Source of the DNA: Chitinophaga silvatica
Lineage (GTDB): Bacteria; Bacteroidota; Bacteroidia; Chitinophagales; Chitinophagaceae
NCBI RefSeq assembly: GCF_003419895.1
Contig: NZ_QPMM01000020.1
Span: 19,653 to 83,652, forward strand
DNA: 64,000 bases
Direction: 5' to 3'
Every line of letters starts with the position of its first letter. Position 1 is the stretch's first letter. Positions 34,513 to 43,831 of the stretch are shown one piece after another. The translations under genes were made by a program, and so were the position numbers. The notes under the pieces are model-generated. The model ran no database searches, had not been told where the DNA came from, and saw nothing but the letters and a program-made list of their open reading frames with translations.

Positions 34513-34542
34513 TGTACATTCATTATTAAGCATTTACTTTTG
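34512..34542 (+). promoter_or_regulatory. Candidate promoter of the DUF1349 gene
   Basis: TTG at 34512-34514, 20 bases, then TACTTTTG at 34535-34542, fitting the Bacteroidota pattern. It would give a leader of about 48 bases before the ATG at 34597. Confidence 0.6.
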
Positions 34543-34596
34543 CAAAACTAGTTATTTACTATGGTTAATTAGTGATTTTTAAATTGATAAAATGAT

Positions 34597-35247
34597 ATGA
34601 AGAAGATAGCTTTAAGTATACTGATGATGTCGGCGATGCAAGGACTATCAGCGCAATCGCTGGAGAAGATGCAATGGTTTAATGAACCATCCAAATGGGA
34701 TATTAAGGGCAATGCTTTGTCGATGTTTGTTACGCCACAAACAGATTATTGGCGTATTTCCCACTACGGTTTTACGGTAGATGATGCCCCATTTTATTAT
34801 GCAACTTATGGTGGAGAATTTGAAGTGAAGGTGAAGTTGACCGGTGATTATAAAGCAAGATTCGATCAAATGGGCTTAATGATCAGAATTGACCAGGAGA
34901 ATTACATCAAAACCGGTATCGAATTCTTTGAGGGTAAGTATAATGTAAGTACAGTGGTAACGCACCATACCAGTGACTGGAGCGTTTTGCCGCTCGATAA
35001 AACTCCTCCGTTTATTTGGGTTAAAGCAGTCAGGAGATTGGATGCAATTGAAATCTATTATTCGTACGACGATAAAAATTATGTAATGACCAGGAATGCA
35101 CCCATGCAGGATAACCGTCCGGTAATGGTTGGAGTAATGGCCGCATCGCCAGATGGTAAAGGATTTCAGGCAAAATTTGAAGAATTTAAAGTAACCCATT
35201 TACCCGATCAACGCAGGTTAAATTGGTTGAAACAGCATGCAGAGTAA
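34597..35247 (+). CDS. Exported DUF1349 (concanavalin-like) protein
   Basis: 216 residues with a signal peptide ending near residue 20 (MQGLSAQ). The DUF1349 beta-sandwich is shown by YYATYGGEFEVKVKLTGDYK, ARFDQMGLMIRIDQENYIKT, GIEFFEGKYNVSTVVTHHTS and the ending GVMAASPDGKGFQAKFEEF. Members often bind or process carbohydrate, but no activity is certain. It stands alone behind its own promoter, divergent from the LuxR regulator, and ends at a strong terminator. Confidence 0.9.
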   Translation: MKKIALSILMMSAMQGLSAQSLEKMQWFNEPSKWDIKGNALSMFVTPQTDYWRISHYGFTVDDAPFYYATYGGEFEVKVKLTGDYKARFDQMGLMIRIDQENYIKTGIEFFEGKYNVSTVVTHHTSDWSVLPLDKTPPFIWVKAVRRLDAIEIYYSYDDKNYVMTRNAPMQDNRPVMVGVMAASPDGKGFQAKFEEFKVTHLPDQRRLNWLKQHAE

Positions 35248-35311
35248 TTGAAGTTGGTAATTAAACATATAAACCCGCGTTAGCCGCAGGTTTTTATCTT
35301 CATTGTCTGAA

Positions 35312-35347
35312 AAAAAATAAGCTGCTCAATTGAGCAGCTTATTTTTT
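35312..35347. terminator. Bidirectional terminator
   Basis: A perfect palindrome centred at 35329/35330 (core aagctgctcaattgagcagc) with A-runs on the left and T-runs on the right, between the convergent DUF1349 and YfhO genes. Confidence 0.9.
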
Positions 35348-35363
35348 AGATATCTGATCTGAA

Positions 35364-37853
35364 TTAATTCTTTTGTGTTTTTATGAAACGGAATATCTCA
35401 TAGGCTATCATCGCCAATACCAGTATAATCAGCGTAATACTTGAAATTCCAGCTATCTTCAAGCCTTTGAAGTAAGTCTTAGGCTCAAATTTCATTTCTA
35501 TTTTATGGTCGCCAGCCGGAACTTTAATAGCGCGAAGTGCGTAGTCAGTTCTGATAATGTCTGCAGGTTTACCATCTACAGTAGCTTCCCAACCAGCAGG
35601 GTAGTAGATTTCAGAGAATACAGCCAATCCATCCTGTGAATTATGCGATGCATACTCCAGTTTATTCAGACCATATTTTGTTAGTTTGATGGAAGCACTG
35701 CTATCTGCTCCTGGTTTAAAGTTGCCTACCTGTGCCTGGAAACGTTTATCAATTACTGCAGAATCGCGTGTATTCAGGTAATCCAATGTTTTCATTTCTG
35801 AATTGGCATCAGGGGCCCAAACAATATCTTTTACAAACCATGCATTACCATAAGCATCAGGATTACGTTGTGCCATTGGCTGACCTTTAGCACCCGGAAC
35901 AATGAAATACTTGGTATTTAGCATGTTGAGTACTTTCATATTGTTTTTCGCAATCTGATGGGTGATCAGATCCTGGTAAATCCACAATTTTGCAGGGCTA
36001 TAGCCACCGATGTTTTTGTGCCAGTAAGAAGGCGACGCATCATCGAATGGAGAAGTGGTAACATTGAAAACTCTGTAATAAGGGTCAGGGTCCTGTTTGA
36101 TTTGCTGATCTGCTTCAGTAGGTTGTAACTCCTGCATGTAGGTCATATCATCTACAAAGCTTTCGTCGTTTAGGTAGTTTTTATCAACCGCAATAAGATC
36201 AATGGCCACAGCAGCAGTAATGATCAGAATTGCAGGCTGCCATTTCAGTTTACCCTGAATAAATGCCCAGATTGCAGCTGCAGCTATCAGGATAAATATT
36301 GCTGAACGGAAGCTATCTTTAAGCAATAAGCTGCTACGGTCTTTCTCCAATGCACGGATTAATAGTTTTCCATTTTCCTCACCACCCATCATCTGAGCAA
36401 AATATTGCAGCATAGTGCTATCGCTCGCGCTGGTAAATCCGATCATGTTGGCAATAACAATAAACCCAACAATAGTTCCGGCGGTGATGTACAGCGATTT
36501 TTTCAGTGCAGCCAATAATTGTTCTTTGGAATACTGGCCATTTACCACTTCCTGTAATGCATAGCAGGCAAGTACTACAAATGCAAAGCTAGGTATTACC
36601 AGGGCCTGAGCCGGTGCTCTGAATTTGTTGTATAATGGTAAATGATAGAAAAGGAAATCATTGATAAACGCCAGGTTTTTACCCCAGGCGAGAATAAAGC
36701 CTATTGCGCTGATAGCAACCAACCACCATTTCAGCCAGCTGCGAACTAAGAGCATGGAAAGCACAAACAGGAAGCAAATAATGGCACCTACATAAACAGG
36801 GCCGGAGGTACCTTTGGATTGCGCGCCATAGTAGAGTGGAAGCTTTTGTTGTCCTAAAAATTGTTCTACCTGTGCTTCCGGAACACCCAGGCTTACCATT
36901 TGTTGCCCGAAATTAGACTTGGAACTTAAGCGCTGGCCACTGGAATTACCTACATAACCAGGAATCAGGAATGTGCCGGATTCGGCTTTTCCATAACTCC
37001 AATCGTATGCATAATCGATATCCAGACCGGTAGATTTCTTCTGATTAATATCATCCTTATCTAAAGTCAATTCAGATTGACTACCCCGCATGGTGTAATC
37101 GGTATATTCACGGAGGATCAGCAAACTATCCATGGAAGGAAGAATAGCCAAAATACCGGCAACAACGAGTAAAGCAGAAGCCTTGAAAAACTGTGGTATC
37201 TGTTTATCCTTCAGGGCATGAACAAAAGCACCAACAGCCAGGCATAATACCATTATGAGGGTATAATAGATAATCTGGAGGTGATTATTATAAACAAGCA
37301 TTGCAGTTGCCAGAGCTGTAAGTGTAGCACCTGTCAGCAATCTGCCACGGTAAGTAAGGATGATACCTGCCATAACAGCTGGCATCAGCGCGATGTCATA
37401 CATTTTGGTAATGTGGCCTACATCAATGATGATCACGTTGTAGGAGCAGAAAGCGAATGCTATAGCCCCCATTATCCTTATCCAATATTTAAAGTCTAAT
37501 ACACAAAGCAGTATATACATGCAAAGCATCGCCAGAAAAAGCATGTTTACAGGAGCTGGGGTATAGAGAGACACTACATGGTTGTTGACATAGGCAATTT
37601 TATTAGCCCCGGGGCCGGTATAGATTACATAGGATGGCATGCCGGAAAACATGCTGTTTGTCCATAAGGGTCTTTCTCCTGTAGCCTCGTAGAAATCTTT
37701 TGCCTCTTTTGCCATTCCTTGTACATTCTTCATATCTCCCTGGTTCACGACCTTGCCTTCAAGAACAGGAGAGCAATACGCAAATGCCAGGAAGAGGAAA
37801 ATTCCTATCGCAGCCAGATGCGGAAGAATGGCTTTTAGCCAGTTTTGCTTCAT
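35364..37853 (-). CDS. YfhO-family integral membrane protein
   Basis: 829 residues with about a dozen hydrophobic segments. The N-terminus (GKVVNQGDMKNVQGMAKEA, TNSMFSGMPSYVIYTGPGA) and the C-terminal soluble domain (VFSEIYYPAGWEATVDGKPA, DYALRAIKVPAGDHKIEMKF) are characteristic of YfhO proteins, which are placed in the GT-C-like superfamily and implicated in glycosylating cell-envelope polymers in Gram-positives. In Bacteroidota the substrate is unknown. The gene stands alone between a terminator and a divergent small membrane-protein gene. Confidence 0.92.
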   Translation of the reverse strand: MKQNWLKAILPHLAAIGIFLFLAFAYCSPVLEGKVVNQGDMKNVQGMAKEAKDFYEATGERPLWTNSMFSGMPSYVIYTGPGANKIAYVNNHVVSLYTPAPVNMLFLAMLCMYILLCVLDFKYWIRIMGAIAFAFCSYNVIIIDVGHITKMYDIALMPAVMAGIILTYRGRLLTGATLTALATAMLVYNNHLQIIYYTLIMVLCLAVGAFVHALKDKQIPQFFKASALLVVAGILAILPSMDSLLILREYTDYTMRGSQSELTLDKDDINQKKSTGLDIDYAYDWSYGKAESGTFLIPGYVGNSSGQRLSSKSNFGQQMVSLGVPEAQVEQFLGQQKLPLYYGAQSKGTSGPVYVGAIICFLFVLSMLLVRSWLKWWLVAISAIGFILAWGKNLAFINDFLFYHLPLYNKFRAPAQALVIPSFAFVVLACYALQEVVNGQYSKEQLLAALKKSLYITAGTIVGFIVIANMIGFTSASDSTMLQYFAQMMGGEENGKLLIRALEKDRSSLLLKDSFRSAIFILIAAAAIWAFIQGKLKWQPAILIITAAVAIDLIAVDKNYLNDESFVDDMTYMQELQPTEADQQIKQDPDPYYRVFNVTTSPFDDASPSYWHKNIGGYSPAKLWIYQDLITHQIAKNNMKVLNMLNTKYFIVPGAKGQPMAQRNPDAYGNAWFVKDIVWAPDANSEMKTLDYLNTRDSAVIDKRFQAQVGNFKPGADSSASIKLTKYGLNKLEYASHNSQDGLAVFSEIYYPAGWEATVDGKPADIIRTDYALRAIKVPAGDHKIEMKFEPKTYFKGLKIAGISSITLIILVLAMIAYEIFRFIKTQKN

Positions 37854-37915
37854 TGGATATTTTGGATTTAATTTTAAAGAAACAAAAATAACTGTAATTT
37901 ATCCGAAATTTCAAT

Positions 37916-38197
37916 ATGCGCTGGATACGGTTTCTGTTAAAATTCGCTTTTATATGTAATTTATGCTTTCTTGTTAGTGAGATCCTGCGTATTACTAATT
38001 ATAGCCATTCGTTGGATGCAGTGGTTAGTCACATCCTTGTATTGGGCGTTGGCATTGGGTTTCCGCTTAATGGACTGATTTGTTTGATTACCGGTATTTT
38101 ACTGGTATTAAGAAAAATTCAGTGGAAAGGTCTGCCTCCCTGGTTATATTTGCTAAATATTATTTTTTTAATAGTTCAATTGATAGTTTATTATTAA
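37916..38197 (+). CDS. Small membrane protein, translationally coupled to the next gene
   Basis: 93 residues with three likely membrane segments (LLKFAFICNLCFLVSEIL, ILVLGVGIGFPLNGLICLI, LYLLNIIFLIVQLIVYY). I do not recognise the family. Its TAA stop overlaps the ATG of the queuosine-precursor transporter by one base (TAATG), a sign of translational coupling, which is the best evidence that it is a real gene. Confidence 0.68.
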   Translation: MRWIRFLLKFAFICNLCFLVSEILRITNYSHSLDAVVSHILVLGVGIGFPLNGLICLITGILLVLRKIQWKGLPPWLYLLNIIFLIVQLIVYY

Positions 38198-38970
38198 TGA
38201 TCCATCAGCTTCTTAGAGATAGGCCAACAAAGCTTTTTGTGTTATTCGCCAGCTTTTTTGTTGCTAATGCACTGATAGCAGAGTGTATTGGAGGAAAACT
38301 TTTTTCATTGGAAAGGTTGTTTGGCCTGCCGGTACATACTTTTACTTTATTTGGGGAAAGTGGTCTTGCCTACACCCTTACGGCGGGTGTTTTACTATGG
38401 CCATTAGAGTTTGTGATGACAGATATTGTGAATGAATATTTTGGCCCCAGAGCCGTACGCCGCATTTCTTATATCGCCGTAGGAATGATTTCCTATGCAT
38501 TTTTCGCATTTTGGGTGGCTATGAGTGTGCCGGCAGATGGCTGGTGGCTGGGTAGTAAATCCGACCAGGGTATCCCAAATATGCAGGATGCGTTTGTTGG
38601 GATATTCGGGCAGGGAATGTGGATCATCTTTGCAAGTCTGGTAGCCTTTCTGGTGAGCCAGATAGTAGATGTAACCGTATTTCACCGAATAAAGCGCCAT
38701 ACAGGGGAAAAGCATGTATGGCTGAGAGCTACAGGGTCTACTGTGGTATCTCAGCTGGTCGACAGCTTCATTGTATTATTTATAGCTTTTAAAATAGGTA
38801 ATGGTTGGAGCTGGCAACGGGTACTCGCTATTTGTGTGGTAAACTACAGTTATAAGTTTGTAATAGCTATTGCCCTTACTCCACTGATCTATTTTATGAA
38901 AAGTAGAATTGAGCGGTTCCTGGGCTATGAAACAGCTACCAAAATGAAGGCGGCTGCAATGGGCATTTAG
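38197..38970 (+). CDS. Queuosine precursor transporter, YhhQ family
   Basis: 257 residues from ATG 38197; the upstream ATG at 38080 in this frame is inside the preceding gene. The YhhQ/DUF165 family is shown by FFVANALIAECIGGKLFSL, GVLLWPLEFVMTDIVNEYFG (family E-D motif), FLVSQIVDVTVFHRIKR and STVVSQLVDSFIVLFIAF, spread over about six membrane helices. It imports 7-cyano-7-deazaguanine or a related precursor for queuosine in tRNA. It ends overlapping the convergent Nudix gene by four bases. Confidence 0.92.
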   Translation: MIHQLLRDRPTKLFVLFASFFVANALIAECIGGKLFSLERLFGLPVHTFTLFGESGLAYTLTAGVLLWPLEFVMTDIVNEYFGPRAVRRISYIAVGMISYAFFAFWVAMSVPADGWWLGSKSDQGIPNMQDAFVGIFGQGMWIIFASLVAFLVSQIVDVTVFHRIKRHTGEKHVWLRATGSTVVSQLVDSFIVLFIAFKIGNGWSWQRVLAICVVNYSYKFVIAIALTPLIYFMKSRIERFLGYETATKMKAAAMGI

Positions 38971-39422
38971 GCGTAACGCTCTTTTACAATATCAGCAACT
39001 ACTTTATCGATAGGTAGTGTTACTGCTGCTGCAGAAAAATCTTCCCAGTCAATCCATCTTGGTCGTTCAACTTCTGAAACACCTTCTGGAACTGTAAAAT
39101 CAAATGGGGTGGAAATTGTGGCAGCAGTAAATGATGATTTCGGCGTTACCAGGTAATAGATAGAAATGATTTGAGTTTCGTTATCGAATGCTGAAATCTG
39201 AAAGAAGTCGGTAGTATAGATATGTTCCACTACCTGCACATCCTGGTTCAGTTCTTCCTGCCACTCGCGTACAATACATTCCAGTGTACCTTCTCCAAAT
39301 TCCAATCCTCCTCCGGGAAATTTGGTATAATAACCCCCACGAATATACTCATCACTCACCAACACCTGTTTCTGGTCGTTGATCATGATACCATAAACTC
39401 TAACGTTAAAACCTGTATTCAT
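38967..39422 (-). CDS. Nudix hydrolase
   Basis: 151 residues. The Nudix box follows the pattern G-x5-E-x7-REUxEE: GGGLEFGEGTLECIVREWQE then ELNQD, with Asn at the usual Gly of the final turn. The N-terminal NVRVYGIMINDQKQVLVSDE is the standard first strand pair. It should hydrolyse a nucleoside diphosphate linked to another group; the substrate cannot be told. It precedes nothing on its strand and follows corA by 12 bp. Confidence 0.92.
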   Translation of the reverse strand: MNTGFNVRVYGIMINDQKQVLVSDEYIRGGYYTKFPGGGLEFGEGTLECIVREWQEELNQDVQVVEHIYTTDFFQISAFDNETQIISIYYLVTPKSSFTAATISTPFDFTVPEGVSEVERPRWIDWEDFSAAAVTLPIDKVVADIVKERYA

Positions 39423-39434
39423 TTTATAAGTGGC

Positions 39435-40373
39435 TTAGAACCATTTCTTTTTCATAAAATACCAGCTAATGATAACTGAAATGGCTATTGAAAGAATGAT
39501 TGGAATATAAAATGCATGTACGGTATGCTGATAGGGAATATCTACGTTCATACCATATATACTGGCTACCAGCATAGGGAAGGTAAGCACAATGGTGATA
39601 GAGGTCAGGCGCTTCATCACCACATTCAGGTTGTTGGAAATGATACTCGCAAAAGCATCCATAGTGCTGCTAAGAATGTTTGTATATACGTTGGCCATTT
39701 CCAGTGCCTGAGAGGTATCTACTATTAAATCCTGCAGGAATTCTTTTTCATCCTCGTTGAGGCCCAGGAAGTTTGTACGCTCCAGCTTCATCAGCAGTAG
39801 CTCATTGCTTCGCAGCGCAGTAACGAAATACACCAGGCTTTTTTGAATACGCATGATTCCAAGCAGCTCTTCATTTCTGTTGGAGTCGTATAATTTAGCT
39901 TCCAGCATATTCCTTCGCTGGTTGATTTCTTTCAGGTAATCCAGGAAATTAATTACTACTTTCTCAAAGATCTTTAATACCATCATATTCCGCTTTTCAG
40001 GAGAGCGGTTATGGAAAGTATTCAGGAACTTCTTGATAGCAGTATTATCAAAGGAATTAACTGTAATAATCTGGTGGTGGGTAAGAATGATTACAATTGG
40101 GATTGTGATATAGTAGGCTTCACTTTCGTTGATGGAGTTGTTTTCAGTTGGAGTTTTCAGGACAATAAGTTTCACATTATCTTCCAGCTCGTACCTGGAT
40201 TTTTCATCAATATCGAGTGAGTCCGTGAGAAAGTCGAGCGGAATATCCAATTCTTCAGATAGATGCTCAAATTCAGCCTGCTTCAGAGGTGGGGTAATAT
40301 TCACCCAGGCGCCATTTTCAGGCGTGCTGATTTCTACCGTTTTGCCTTCTATATTGGTAAAATACTGAATCAT
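39435..40373 (-). CDS. corA: CorA-family magnesium/divalent-cation channel
   Basis: 312 residues from ATG 40373; the longer frame would need a TTG start. The soluble N-terminal domain (TEHLSEELDIPLDFLTDSLD-type region, here FEHLSEELDIPLDFLTDSLD) is followed by long helices and two C-terminal membrane segments. The selectivity motif is YGMN in ASIYGMNVDIPYQHT, and the protein ends in the basic tail FMKKKWF. It carries Mg2+ (and possibly Co2+ or Ni2+) across the inner membrane. The Nudix gene follows after 12 bp. Confidence 0.93.
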   Translation of the reverse strand: MIQYFTNIEGKTVEISTPENGAWVNITPPLKQAEFEHLSEELDIPLDFLTDSLDIDEKSRYELEDNVKLIVLKTPTENNSINESEAYYITIPIVIILTHHQIITVNSFDNTAIKKFLNTFHNRSPEKRNMMVLKIFEKVVINFLDYLKEINQRRNMLEAKLYDSNRNEELLGIMRIQKSLVYFVTALRSNELLLMKLERTNFLGLNEDEKEFLQDLIVDTSQALEMANVYTNILSSTMDAFASIISNNLNVVMKRLTSITIVLTFPMLVASIYGMNVDIPYQHTVHAFYIPIILSIAISVIISWYFMKKKWF

Positions 40374-40463
40374 TGGGCGCAAATGTAGTTAAAATGTTGA
40401 ATGATGTTTGCATTTGATGTAATATTGTACATCTTGAATGAGTTAAATTTTTTTTAAATATAA

Positions 40464-41957
40464 ATGGGCGTCATAAAACAACAGAGTATCAGATCTACGG
40501 TGCTGATTTACATTGGATTTGCCATAGGAGGGATCAATACGGTATTTCTGTTTCCGCATATTTTCACTGAAAACGAATTTGCGCTTACCCGGTTATTGCA
40601 GGAAATTGCAGTAATATTGGTGCCTGTTTGCACCTTGAGTAGCGTACCTACCATCAGCAGGTTTTTTCCTTATTATTCAAGTCACTTGAAAGATAAAGAT
40701 AACGATATGTTAACCTGGTCGGTGGTTGCTACCATAATTGGGTTTTTCCTGTTTGTGCTTGGAACAATTTTTTTCAAGGATCTCATTATCAGGAAATTTG
40801 CTACGAATTCCCCGCTATTTATCAGTTATTTCTTCCTGTTATATCCTAACGTATTATTATTCGCATTGTTCGGTGTTTTTGAAAGTTATAGTGGATCCAG
40901 GCATTTGACGGTATTCCCTAACTTTCTGAAAGAGCTGGTACTTCGTATACTCACTACCGTATTGGTAGTGATGTATTATTTCAAATGGGTGGGCTTCGAC
41001 CTCTTTCTTTGGTTATTTTCCTTACTTTATGGTATGTTGCTGGTGGCCTTATTGGTATATCTGTACAAACATCATTTTCTGCATTTTACCTTTAAAGTAA
41101 GCAATGTTACCAGGCGTTTGTTTGGCATGATGTCTACCTATTCCATGTCTTTACTTGGAGCTACACTGTTTGCATTACTGGCTCAGAATATAGCAGCATT
41201 AATTCTGTCTAGCGCCAAAGGGTTAGATAATGTGGCTTATCTAACCATTGCTACCTATATTTCCCAGTTGATCCTGGTTCCACAACGTAGTATTGCAGCT
41301 ATAGGTCTTCCGGTCTTGGCAAAGGCCTGGAAAGAAAAGGATATGGATAAGATAGAAGAAGTATATGTTAAATCTTCAGTATTGCAGTTGGTGTATGCCA
41401 TGTTCATTTTCCTGGTTATCTGGCTGAATATTGACAGTATTTTTTCTTTTTTACCGGAGAGTTATAAAGTAGGCAAGTATGTAGTATTTTATTTGGGTTT
41501 ATCCAGGGTGATAGATATGGGAACGGGTTTGAATAGTCAGTTGCTCAGTACCTCCCGATTATGGCGATTTGATCTGTATAGCTCAGTCATCTTTCTGGCG
41601 TTATCTTTTCCGTTAAACTATTATCTTATTAATAATTATGGATTGTTGGGTTCCGGATATGCAGGATTACTTTCTATGTTGGTATTTAATCTGATTCGCT
41701 ATATTTTTATCTGGTATAAGTTCCGATTGCAGCCATTTACTGTGAATACGGTAAAAGCGATAGGGGTGGCGTTGTTATCTTTTGTGGCAACGATGTGGAT
41801 TCCTTTTGTGGTACACCCACTTTTAGACATCTTGGTGAAAGGAACGGTGTTTACGCTTATTTTTGGATCATTGACTTTGTTGATGCGTATTTCGGGGGAT
41901 ATTAATGACACCGCGTATGGAATGCTAAGTAAAGTTCGTAGTATCCTGAAGAAGTAA
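40464..41957 (+). CDS. Polysaccharide flippase, Wzx-like
   Basis: 497 residues with about 12-14 hydrophobic segments, the MOP-superfamily layout of O-antigen-type flippases: KQQSIRSTVLIYIGFAIGGI, LSSVPTISRFFPYYSS, FALFGVFESYSGSRHLTVFP and FYLGLSRVIDMGTGLNSQLL. It should move an undecaprenyl-linked glycan across the inner membrane. It converges with the wecE-like gene, and in enterobacteria wzxE lies within the same pathway as wecD, wecE and wecF, so a shared pathway is plausible. Confidence 0.85.
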   Translation: MGVIKQQSIRSTVLIYIGFAIGGINTVFLFPHIFTENEFALTRLLQEIAVILVPVCTLSSVPTISRFFPYYSSHLKDKDNDMLTWSVVATIIGFFLFVLGTIFFKDLIIRKFATNSPLFISYFFLLYPNVLLFALFGVFESYSGSRHLTVFPNFLKELVLRILTTVLVVMYYFKWVGFDLFLWLFSLLYGMLLVALLVYLYKHHFLHFTFKVSNVTRRLFGMMSTYSMSLLGATLFALLAQNIAALILSSAKGLDNVAYLTIATYISQLILVPQRSIAAIGLPVLAKAWKEKDMDKIEEVYVKSSVLQLVYAMFIFLVIWLNIDSIFSFLPESYKVGKYVVFYLGLSRVIDMGTGLNSQLLSTSRLWRFDLYSSVIFLALSFPLNYYLINNYGLLGSGYAGLLSMLVFNLIRYIFIWYKFRLQPFTVNTVKAIGVALLSFVATMWIPFVVHPLLDILVKGTVFTLIFGSLTLLMRISGDINDTAYGMLSKVRSILKK

Positions 41958-41959
41958 TA

Positions 41960-41981
41960 AAGGGGGCTAACTGGCCCCCTT
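41960..41981. terminator. Hairpin between the flippase and wecE stops
   Basis: Arms AAGGGGGC / GCCCCCTT around taactg. It includes the wecE stop codon and lies 3 bases past the flippase stop. The T-run is weak, so this may serve as a modest bidirectional terminator. Confidence 0.6.
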
Positions 41982-43094
41982 GTAAAATTGTTTGATGGTA
42001 TGGGTGATATGCAATACCTGCTCATTGGTAAGTTCCTTAAACAAGGGTAACCTCACCAGCGTATCAGAATAAAAATCTGCCAATGGCAATTCCCTGCCAT
42101 CGTGTTTATCTTTATAGAAAGGAGATTTATGTAATGAGAGATAATGAAAAACCGCATGTACCCCGTTATCTTTCAAATAAGCGATTAATTCCTGTCTTTC
42201 TTCCACATTTTTACAAATCAGATAAAAGATATGGGCATTATTGGTAGCATATTCTGGTAAAAAGGGTAATCTTACCTGATTGTTCAACTCCTGTAATTCC
42301 TTCTGATACAAATTCCAGATCTCTTGTCGTCTCTGCTGAATATTGTCTATATTTTCCAGTTGTGCATATAAAAACGCAGCAACAACTTCAGAAGGGAGGA
42401 AAGAGGAGCCGATATCCACCCAGCCGTATTTGTCAATTTCGCCGCGGAAAAATGCGGCCCGGTTAGTGCCTTTTTCCCAGATGATCTCTGCACGTTGAAC
42501 AAATCTTTCATCATTGATTGCCAGCATGCCACCTTCACCCGCTATTATATTTTTGGTTTCATGAAAGGAGAAGGCAGATAAATGTCCGACTGCCCCTAGG
42601 CTTACGTTTTCAAAATAAGAATCAATAGCCTGTGCGGCATCTTCAATCACCCAAAGCTGATTTTTGTTGGCGATGTCCATAATCTTTTTCATATCGCAGG
42701 CAACACCAGCATAATGTACAGGAACTATCGCTTTGGTTTTGGGTGTGATTAATGATTCGATAGTATCTGCATCCAGGTTGGGAGTATCTTTTTCACTATC
42801 GGCAAAAACAATTTTAGCGCCTCTTAAAATAAATGGGTTCGCTGTAGATACAAAAGTATAGGATGGCATAATAATCTCATCGCCTGGCTGTGTATCTATG
42901 AGGATAGCAGCCATTTCCAGTGCATCGGTACAACTAGTAGTCAGCAAAGTTTTTTTGAAGCCATATCTCTCCTCCAGTAACTGCTGGCATTTTCGGGTAA
43001 AAATACCATTTCCGGATAATTTCCCTGATGAAACCGCCTGGTACATATAATGGGCTTCTTTTCCGGTGAGATATGGTTTATTAAAAGGTATCAT
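41967..43094 (-). CDS. wecE: dTDP-4-amino-4,6-dideoxygalactose transaminase WecE (RffA)
   Basis: 375 residues, very close in motif order to the enterobacterial enzyme: MIPFNKPYLTGKE, LSGNGIFTRKCQQLLEERYG, IIMPSYTFVSTANPFILRGA, IVPVHYAGVACDMKKIM and the PLP lysine K181 in SFHETKNIIAGEGG. It makes dTDP-4-amino-4,6-dideoxygalactose (dTDP-Fuc4N) from the 4-keto-6-deoxy sugar nucleotide. It is the last of the nucleoside phosphorylase, dapF, wecF, wecD, wecE run and starts 23 bp after wecD. Related sugar aminotransferases (e.g. VioA or FdtB types) are the alternative. Confidence 0.9.
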   Translation of the reverse strand: MIPFNKPYLTGKEAHYMYQAVSSGKLSGNGIFTRKCQQLLEERYGFKKTLLTTSCTDALEMAAILIDTQPGDEIIMPSYTFVSTANPFILRGAKIVFADSEKDTPNLDADTIESLITPKTKAIVPVHYAGVACDMKKIMDIANKNQLWVIEDAAQAIDSYFENVSLGAVGHLSAFSFHETKNIIAGEGGMLAINDERFVQRAEIIWEKGTNRAAFFRGEIDKYGWVDIGSSFLPSEVVAAFLYAQLENIDNIQQRRQEIWNLYQKELQELNNQVRLPFLPEYATNNAHIFYLICKNVEERQELIAYLKDNGVHAVFHYLSLHKSPFYKDKHDGRELPLADFYSDTLVRLPLFKELTNEQVLHITHTIKQFYKGAS

Positions 43095-43117
43095 GCTAAA
43101 AATATTTTGGTAATCGT

Positions 43118-43831
43118 TTAAAGCCAGAAGTGATAAAAGTATTCTTCCTTTATCAATTCATAACCATTTTTTTCATACAGTCTGCAGGCCGGTATATTGG
43201 CTCGCTGGGTAACTACTTGAATATTAGTATATCCCTGAAGATACCCCCAGTTTTCAGCAGCTTGCATCAGTGCCCGACCGATACCATGACTTCTATAGTT
43301 TTCAGCCACTGCAATAAGTCCGATATCGGCACAATTGTTTTTTTCGCCAAGAGTCACCATACCAGTCAACTCGCCACCCAGTTCGTATACGAGTACTTCA
43401 CTTGCTATGATCCTGCTTACAGATTTAACTATCCATTCGCGGTAGATCGCTTCATATTTATCAATCCCAATCTTAGGGTCTGTTCTGAAACGAGAATAAA
43501 TACCGCTGGCCAACCCGAGTTGTATGAGCCTGTCGCTGGCTGTGGAAGCAGTATAAGATTTTATATCCGGAGAGATGGAAGATGGCGGATTTATTTTTTT
43601 TGCATAAGTTAGTTTGATATCAGCAAGTATGCCATTAAAGCTGCCCATAGTTTGCTTTATATCCAGGGGTTCGGAATGCGATACATATACCAGGCGGGCC
43701 TTGCTTTTCAAATCAGTCAGTATCTCGCAGATCTCTGTTGCAGTACGTACAGCCTCATTGGTACTATATACTTCATAGCCCAGGAAATTGCTATCCCAAT
43801 CGCGTCTTTTGTATGGTTCTATTTCACTCAT
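43118..43831 (-). CDS. wecD: WecD-like GNAT acetyltransferase
   Basis: 237 residues. The C-terminal GNAT fold includes LGEKNNCADIGLIAVAENYR, the acetyl-CoA loop SHGIGRALMQAAENWGYLQG and VVTQRANIPACRLYEKNGYE. The N-terminal half and the SRFRTDPKIG segment fit WecD (dTDP-fucosamine acetyltransferase), which acetylates the WecE product to give dTDP-Fuc4NAc. The start overlaps the wecF stop by one base (TAATG), and wecE follows after 23 bp. WecD identity rests partly on this context. Confidence 0.83.
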   Translation of the reverse strand: MSEIEPYKRRDWDSNFLGYEVYSTNEAVRTATEICEILTDLKSKARLVYVSHSEPLDIKQTMGSFNGILADIKLTYAKKINPPSSISPDIKSYTASTASDRLIQLGLASGIYSRFRTDPKIGIDKYEAIYREWIVKSVSRIIASEVLVYELGGELTGMVTLGEKNNCADIGLIAVAENYRSHGIGRALMQAAENWGYLQGYTNIQVVTQRANIPACRLYEKNGYELIKEEYFYHFWL

